This document shows positions 55,807-64,000 of a stretch of DNA of 64,000 bases, piece by piece. Both the position numbers and the translations under genes were made by a program. The stretch is from Magnaporthiopsis rhizophila. Lineage: Eukaryota > Ascomycota > Sordariomycetes > Magnaporthales > Magnaporthaceae. Where the stretch lies: the NCBI GenBank assembly GCA_003049465.1, contig PYSS01000131.1, positions 1-64,000 on the forward strand. The letters run 5' to 3'. Below the pieces are notes generated by a model. It made no database searches. It was not told the DNA's origin and was given only the letters and a program-made list of their open reading frames with translations. Position 1 is the first letter of the stretch; every line of letters begins with the position of its first letter.

Positions 55807-58800
55807 TTTTTTTTGTGCGCGGGTATTCCGGTGTTCTATTCCCACGATATAATAGGTTTATCCCGGAGATTATAAGGATTTCCGGAAACTTTAACGGAGG
55901 GGTTTTTATAAAAAAAATGCTGGATTTGGTGATCCGGTTTTTTGATAAAAAAATAACCGGATTTGGTGATCCGGAACATTTATTTAAAGAGGGGAGCGGT
56001 TTTGGTGGGCCGGCGATTGAGGCAGAAGGAAAATAAGCGTTTTGGAAGGGTATTCCTGTGCTTTGGAAGTATTGGATTATTAAGCCAAAAAATAATAGGA
56101 AAAAAGTGGTGCAGGTGCGGGTTTTTGCGCAATGAAAGGCTATTTAATAAATTATTTTAATAAAAATAATAATAATAATTATTTTTATAATTTTAAAAAT
56201 AAAATTTGTATTTATATAAAAGTATTTTGTTTGCCCTGTTTGTAATCCGGCCAATTTGCACCGGTAAACCTTATTTATTAACCTGTCCTTTTTATATTTT
56301 ATTTATATGTATTTTATTATTTAAAATCCCGATTAATTAATTATTATTTTATTAATTATTATTTTTTTTTCCTTTTTTTTTGCCTTTTTTTTATTTTTGC
56401 AGCTAAAATGGCTGGTAAAAAAAAATTGTTAAATTTTATATAATTGCATAAAAGCTGTTATTTTTAAAATTTGGGCCCGATTAATAATCTTTTATCGAGC
56501 AGTAATAAATTTAAGGTTATTATTTATAACGATTAAATTAAAAAATAAACTGGTTTTTCGCAGGATTTGGCTGTACCAATATTTTTGGTTTAGTTAAATA
56601 ATTCTCAAATTAATACTAATATTATTAATATATTAATATTTTATTTTAAAAAAGCCAAATATATTTAAATTTTGAACGAGCCGTTTTTTATTTCGGTTTT
56701 AAATCCCGATCCTGTTCCGACCAAAAATTTTAAGTATAATCCTGCGGCTGGCTTTTTTGAAATTATTAATCCTTTTTTAATCAATTCCGATAATATTACA
56801 AATTTTGCTGTGGCAGTATTGCAGGTAATTAAAGTTACGGGTGCTTTTTTGGGATTTATATTTAAATTTTCAGGCAATTATTAAAAAAAGGATAAAAAGT
56901 TCTGCATTAAAAAAAAGGATTATTTTTTGGCAAATAATTAATATTTTATTAAAAATAGCTTTTTATATTAATTAAATTATAATAATTATTAAATAAATAA
57001 GCCAAATTTATTAATCGGTTTAATAATAATTTTATTATATAAAAAAATAATAATAAAAAAAAAGGAGTTTATTAAGTTTTTAATTTTTTAATTTTAAAAT
57101 AAACCTTTTATTAAGCAATATAAATAAATTATAACTTATTTTATACTTTTCGAATAATTTAAATTTGCTTAAGTACAATTATAGCCTTTATAAAAGCCGG
57201 TTAAAATTATCGATTTTATTATTTAGCAATCCGGAAATTGTTCCGAGCCCAAAACCCCTAAAAAAAAGGGCAAAAATAAAATTGTTTTTAAAATTTCCGA
57301 CCGTTTTACCATTAACGGTAAAAATATCAAATTATCGATTTTAGGTTTTGGTAAATATGGTAAAAAGGGGGATTTAAGATTAATTTTATACTTAAAATAT
57401 TTTAAATTAATTTTGGCCGGTAAAATGCCGGAGTTTGATAAAAAAGGTGGTTATTAGGATTAAATCCCGAACAAAAAGCAATATTAGTTATATATCTCAA
57501 ATTATACGTATAAACCTATATAAATTTTTCGATTTTTGAAAATTTAATTATAAAATCGGGCTAATAATTATTTTTAGTTTTTTTTTGGTTTTGTATCCGG
57601 TTTTAATTTTTTTTGCAATATGGCGCTAAAACGAAAAGGTTTATAAAAAGGTGTTAAATTTGTTTTTTGGGTTAAATAATTGGAATATATTTTATTAATA
57701 AGGATTATTTAATTGCAAAAATTTAATAAATAAAGGATTATTTGTAAAATAATGCTAATTTTTGCCAAAAAAGATAAGGGTAAAAATAATTTATTTGCCG
57801 AAATAAATAGTAATTTTTTTATAATAATACAAACAGAATATAATGCTACAGGCCGAGCGGTCGCTTTAAGGATATGGGATATTGCGGCCCTGATAAAAAT
57901 GCGTAATAAAAAAAAAACGGAATAAAAGGAAATTTGGAAATATATATTTAAAAAATTGCAATATTATTTTTTTGCGCTGTATTATTTGCTACTTTTATTA
58001 ATTATAGGAAGTATAGTTTTATATTATATTGCGCTATATTTTTAGGGTTTGCTATTTTTATTATAAAAAAAATCGATTTATTATAACCCTTGGCTTTTTT
58101 TTATTTCTAATTTTGCTTTATTTATTTTTTAATCCTGATTATTATTATATTAGAGCTAACGAGATTTTTTAAGGCCCTATTTAGCTAATTTTTAATTATA
58201 ATATCCGCAGGTTTATTTATTTTTATAATTTACCGGATTTTATTAATGTCCTAACCTTTATAGGATTTATAAAAAGTTATAATATTTATTATAAAATGCT
58301 TTTTTATTATTATTCCAAATTGGATAAAATACTGATATAGCAAAAAGCTATTAGTGCAAATTATCAATTTGCAAAAAGGCAGGTCCAGTTTTTTATTAAT
58401 TGCTAAAAATATTATTTTAAGGATATAACCTATATTAAATCCGCTAATTATGCTATAAATTTTGCTGGCGAAAATGTTTTATATTACCCTTTTGTATTTA
58501 ACGGAGCTTTAGTGCAGTATATTTCCGGTAATTTGAAAATTATTTTTTTATTTTATGCTAGTTTTAATTTCAAAAATAACCATAAAACCAATTTGTAAAT
58601 TGAAATTTTTATTATTAATAAAAGATCCGTCCATAAATATAAATAATTTTGCTTTTAACAAATTAAATTGGATATAATTTAGGTTTTTGTCCGCATTATT
58701 AATTTATTAATAAATATATTTGTTAAGTTTTTTAATATTCGCATTTTGGGGTTTTTTGGTTTGCGCAGCTATGGAATAATTAAAAGCGGTTTCCGGCTAG

Positions 58801-61800
58801 CATATTAAACTGATATATATTTTTTATATATATTGAATAATATATTATTACTGGGTATTATTACTTTTATAAGGCACAAGCTTAAACCGATCTGCCTGTC
58901 CCTTTTGCTGTATATAAACAATTATTTTACCGATTATAATCTTGCAATTATTAAAATAACCTTTATTATTAGGGCTTAAAAAAAACCTCGGTTTGGCTTT
59001 AAAGCCTGCCTTTTAAAAGGCAATTTTTTTTTCCATAAATTTTTTGCTATTTAGATTCAGCGTATTATTAATTTGTATATTAATAATTCCAAAACTTTCG
59101 CCGATTTTTACAATAAATAAGCAGAAATTATAATTAAAAATAAAGCAATTAGTTATTTTTTATAATGCTTTTGGTATATTATAAACCAATGCAATCCGGT
59201 TTTAATTAATCCATAAAACGGTTTAATTAAACAAAATATGATTTTAAAAGGGTATTATTATTATAATTTTATAAAAAAGCGCAGGTAAACAGTTTTTTGC
59301 AGCTCGGTTTTGGCTTAAATATATATTTGGCTAATATTTCGGATTATTAGCTGGTTTTTTATAGCTATAAAAGTTGATATAAGCGCAAGGATCAGGTGTT
59401 AACTGCATTGCATAATTGTTAGGAATTGGGTAAATAATATTGATTTTTTCCAATTGCTATATTTTTGTACCACAAATTTCAATTTTTTATAAGGGTTTAT
59501 ATTTGTTTTTTTAACCTTTTTAACCATATATATTCCGAAAATTTTTGCCGATTTATTAATCTGGTATTATTTAATCGGCTCGATTATATTATTAATCAGT
59601 AAATTACTAATTTTTTTTTGGTTAAATTATTTAAAAGGTTTATTTAGGGTTATAATTTTTTTAATTTGTTAATAATAAAGCGTTAGGTATATAAACTCCG
59701 TTTTTTTGCATTTATAAATATTATTGGGATATTTATTATTTTGGGGTTATATTAAAGTTATCCATATTATTTGGGTGCCGGTTTATTGGTTAATGCAATA
59801 ATCAAAAATGCTGGTGGTTCAGGTACCCTGTGCGGCCTTTTTTATTTATAAAAAAAAAATAACGGCAATTTTTCAATTTTTAAATTCTTTTTGCTGGTAT
59901 TTATCGAGCTATTAATTTGCTGTTCTGTATTTTTGTAAGGTTATTTTCGGAATCGTGGCTAATTTAAAGTTAAATACTTAAATGGTTCCGGTTATTCCTT
60001 TGGTTTTGCTATTTGCTGCTCCTCCGATTTATGCTAAGGTTTGCAAATAATGCTCCGGAACGTTACTAAACTATTTGGTATATTTATTATAATTTTGTTT
60101 TTTGTTACAGATAATATTTTAAAAAATCCTTGCCATTTTTGTTTTTTACGATAAATAAAAACCTTATTTTCCAAAACGAAAAAGCTGGGTAATATTTCCG
60201 TAATATTTGGGCCGTTGCATATATTTAGGGCATTATTTACCTTTCGTTTGGCAAAAAGTTTGCGCAGCTTTGTTATAATTTTGATAATTATTACCGCTTG
60301 TTAAACCTGTATTCCAAAAAATGCGAAATTATTATTAAATTGCGGTATGGTACTAAAAATAAGCAAAATAAAGATTAATTTATTAGGCCTTATAGTATTA
60401 TTTAATGCTTTAATTGCTTTTTAAAATACCGAATCGGGGTGGATATTAGGGTATTTTTTTTAATTATTTTATAGGCCTATTATAAAGGTTTAAATACCTT
60501 TTAATTTTGTTTATCAACTAATATGCTTTTATTAAAACCTGATGGTATATAATCCCAAAAAGCTTTATTTTTGCCTGGAATTTGCTCGTAATAAAATTGG
60601 TTTTTGCGTTATAAAATATAATATTAAGCGGGCCAAAATAAATGTTAAGCCAGTAACGTTTAAAAGTTTTCCATATTTTTTTAGCTGATTTTTTTTTGAA
60701 AAATATTATTATGCTGAACGCAATATTTATATTAATTATATAAAATATTTGTTTGCTATTCAGGTATATAATATTAACGATTATTTTATAATTAAAATCG
60801 ATATTATTTTTAAATATAAATTTAAAATATTATGGTGCGGAGCTTATAGTTTGGCAATAATGGCATATTTGATTAATTATTTGCAAAGCATTCCGATCTG
60901 CCGAATAATTTGCCTGGTTTAGCATATGCCAAAAGCAATTAACGGAAAAATAATTAAAATATTTGTATAAATATCTTAATTTTATTTTTATTAAGGAAAA
61001 CATTTTTATAATTATTTAATTAGTTAAATATAAGGTGCCTGGGTAATTAATTTTATTAAAAAAATATAAATGGCCTAATTTTCTGATAATCGGAATATAT
61101 TTACCAAATTTGGTTATAAGTTTATTATATATATTATCGAGGTAAATATTTAATTGGTTTATATTTTTAAGGTATAATAAAAAAGGGGTTTAAATTGGGA
61201 TTATGTGAAAAATAATCGATCCGACCGAAATTTTTAGCATAATTTTGCCCAGGTTAAATAGGGTATTTTTTGAGCTAAAATAAATATAGCGTTTAAATTT
61301 GCCAGTAGTTAATTAAAAATTAGGCAGGAAATATTGCAATGCTCAAAATTGCGTGAAACTGGCGGTTGAAATTTTAACCGCTTTTATATTTAAAAGGATA
61401 CTGTAACATTTATTTCTATTAAAAAATATATATTGCTATAATATTTATTTTTGGTTATTTTTATTTTGGTTTTTATTTATTTATTATAAAAAACAGGCCT
61501 AAATGCAATACCGGAAAATTTTATTAATAAAATAATTAGCGGTGGCAACGGTAAAAAAATATATTAATAATGTTTCTTTTTTATTATTATTTAATTAATT
61601 GCTGGGTTTTGATATTGATTAGGCTTATTAATTATTTATGGGTTTTTTATTATCCTTATTATTATTTTTTTATATTCGAGAAAAAATTGGGCAAAATTTT
61701 TTTTTAATTATTATGCTTTTGGCAAATATTTTTTTAATATTTTTTTTGTGCTGCATTATTTTTCCGGTGTGTATTGCACTAAATAACAGCCATACTTAAT

Positions 61801-63869
61801 ATAAATCTAATATTTGTTTTGAAAATTATAAAAGTGCCTTTTCCGGGGGCCGTTATTATTTTATTTGCCGGTACGATGCTCGTTTTTAGGTTTTTTTAAG
61901 CTTATATTCGATAAAATAATTGCTATAAATAGCGATATTTTTTTTATTTACACAATATTGCAAAACTGGAAAGCCAGGCTTTTAAACATTTTTTGGATAT
62001 AAAAGGGCCATTTTAAACTTGGGTATTTTTTGGATTGCACGGAAAATGCTTATAACCAGTTAATAATTTTGCTAATAATCGGGGCCTAAAATTTGTTAAT
62101 AAATTTGCAATTTATCCAAAAAGGTTTGGAGCATTTCCATTTTATTTTTGCCTATATTTGCGCTTTTGGAACTAATAATTTGGAATATAATTAAGTTTTA
62201 ATTTGTATAATATTATTACCGATTAATTTTTATATCGAAATATTCCTTAAATTTTAAATAAGTTTTTTTAAAAATATATTACCTGTTTATAACCTGGATA
62301 AAATAAACTTTGGTTTAACTTATAAAAGTTAATGGGAAAAATGCATAAAACTATAAAAAAAAATGTTAAACACTTTATAAATATCCGCAAAAATCAGAAC
62401 TTTATTATCCAAAATATTATACTATTTTCCAAAATACCTATACGCTTTATTATATATATTTTTAAATATTTTATTAAATTTGTATTAAACGGTACATTAA
62501 TTATATTTAGCGGAAAAAATATACGGTACGGGTTAATTATTTAGCTTTTTATTTATTTATAGGCCAAAAATTTTTGGTAATAATGGCCGGGCATATAGCT
62601 TTTTATAATTAAAAGCTGGTTTTTTTAATTTGGCAAATTAGGGAAATGGATTTTAACTGATCGATTAATTTCTAATTTAAATAATGGCTATTATAAGGTT
62701 ATTAAAATCTAATTTTTATGGCATTTTTTAAAAGGATTAAAAAAATAATTGTTCAAAAATTGCTGCTTTGGTTTGGGGATCGGAAAAAAAATTAGTATTT
62801 CGGCCGATTTTTGTTTTAATAATAGATTATTCTGTTATAAAAATAATTATTACATTTTAATTTATGCGCTAATTTGTTTTAAAAATTTTCGATTAACCGC
62901 TTTTTATTAGTTTAATAACCATATGCCTTTATTTAGGCCGATAATTTTATAAATAAAATTATAATTTTAAAAATTTGCTTTTATTTTGATAATTTATTAT
63001 TAGGGATTTTGCTGTTTTTTTAATCGCCAGGTTTTGGGCATTATCCGTATTGATTAATAATAAATCCAGTTTTTTTAAGCTTTTTAGGTTTAATTTACCA
63101 GGAATAATAATTTTGCAATTTATTAAAAACCTGATAAATATTTTCCGGGTTTTTGCATTTAGCCGGTCCATATATATAAGGTTTAGGCCGTTAAAATCCT
63201 CAAAAAAAGCTAAAAAAAATTATTATATTAGTGGCGGTTTTCGAATATAAATTTAATAATTTAAATATTAATTTAATTATTAAAAGCGGGTTGGAATAAA
63301 TTTTTTAAAATATAATCTTTTTATTGGAAAAAAATTTTGTTACAAAAATTTATAAAGGTTTGGGGAAAATCCAATCCTTTAAATAGTTTTGTGATATTTT
63401 TCAAAGGATAGGTTTTTTTTTAATCAAAATCTTTTTTGGAGCTATTTTTTTATATTTCGGATATTTTGTTAATAATACCTGTTTGATTATTAAAGCTTTA
63501 TCGGAATAATTATAATTATTATTTTGGTAAATGGATAAGGAAATTTGCCTTAGGGTAATTTTTTAATCCAAAAGCTCTCGAAAATTTAAAAATTAATAAT
63601 TTAATTTATTCCGGGGATTATATAACATTTTTTCCTAAGCTTATAAAAATTTTTTAACTGGTCCTGACCTAATTGCTGGGCAGCATGGGCCAAAGGAAAA
63701 AAGGATTTATTTGCTTAATAAATATGTTATTAAGCGAAGGAAAGGCATTTTTCTGCTTTTAAATCTTTCACCGATCTTTTTTTAAATTTTAAAAATCCGA
63801 CGGGTAAATGTTTAGCGCTAAATCCTTTGCTTAACCGTTTATATTATTTTTCGATAATATTAATCAGTA
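55807..63869. mobile_element. 8 kb AT-rich block of unknown content between direct repeats R2 and R3
   Basis: Bounded by two same-orientation copies of repeat R, as an LTR element would be, but I could not find retrotransposon pol motifs here. No open frame exceeds about 150 codons; most are under 71. Some plus-strand stretches look like mutated protein coding: around 56672-56880 (FKYNPAAGFFEIINPF), 57230-57440 (FTINGKNIKLSILGFGKYGK) and 58380-58800 (SANYAINFAGENVLYYPFVF). Stops there are mostly TAA/TAG. With this AT bias both strands look similar, so strand and family are open. It could be a large RIP-decayed transposon or a composite of several. Confidence 0.5.
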
Positions 63870-64000
63870 TTGGCAGAAAAGGGTTTTTCCTGTTTAATCG
63901 GCTTAAAAATTTCCAAAAGGGGTGAACAATAATTTTTATAATTTGGGAAAATCCTATTATTATATATACAGAGGAAGGAATTTATCTGCCTAAAAAAAGG
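63870..64000 (+). repeat. Direct repeat R, copy 3 (cut by window end)
   Basis: It starts TTGGCAGAAAAGGGTTTTTC and follows copies 1 and 2 for the 131 bases visible. It is more mutated than either, with the visible changes again G-to-A and C-to-T. The GC-rich core of the repeat lies beyond the edge. Confidence 0.8.

Overview
The window looks like nuclear DNA of a filamentous ascomycete, most likely a sordariomycete. Intact genes carry short introns of about 50-145 bp with GTAAGT/GTGAGT-type donors and pyrimidine-AG acceptors. The protein set is typically fungal: a Zn2Cys6 regulator, Rad5 with HIRAN and RING, an Ldb19-type arrestin, NmrA-like reductases and a DUF7924 protein. One flank shows the AT-rich decay left by repeat-induced point mutation (RIP). 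No species is claimed.

Layout. (1) 1-11.3 kb is a gene graveyard. A possibly intact membrane-protein gene runs off the left edge. It is followed by broken or truncated relics: a Cys-rich zinc-binding domain, the N-terminus of an N-terminal protein methyltransferase, the N-terminus of an amidase, a DUF7924 gene with frameshifts and a premature stop, a frameshifted helical ORF, and a SAM-dependent methyltransferase. (2) 11.7-18.7 kb is ordinary gene-rich DNA: a chromodomain protein, tRNA-Val(CAC), an NAD(P)-dependent Rossmann-fold protein, and a GTPBP1-type translational GTPase on the minus strand. (3) 18.7-28.3 kb is gene-poor, with one convincing single-exon gene (21.4-22.1 kb) and an assembly gap between two long T runs at 27.16 kb. 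(4) 28.3-39.4 kb is the best-preserved block: Ldb19/ART1-like arrestin, an NDUFAF6-like complex I assembly factor divergently paired with RAD5, and a Zn2Cys6 transcription factor. (5) 39.4-49.8 kb is sparse: one uncertain 315-residue ORF, a small single-pass membrane protein and an NmrA-like reductase. (6) From about 49.8 kb to the right edge the DNA turns abruptly AT-rich, with almost no open frames. It holds two tandem LTR-plus-gag pieces of Ty3/gypsy type, a reversed gypsy pol piece whose catalytic YxDD reads YLDN, and an 8.4 kb block of unidentified content bounded by direct repeats of about 0.3 kb.

The intact genes are housekeeping or regulatory: DNA-damage tolerance, mitochondrial complex I assembly, ubiquitin-ligase adaptor, translation GTPase and chromatin reader. 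They do not form a pathway or cluster. The most notable features are the two decaying compartments flanking them, one of decayed single-copy gene fragments and one of RIP-mutated retroelements, and the unidentified long element at the right end.
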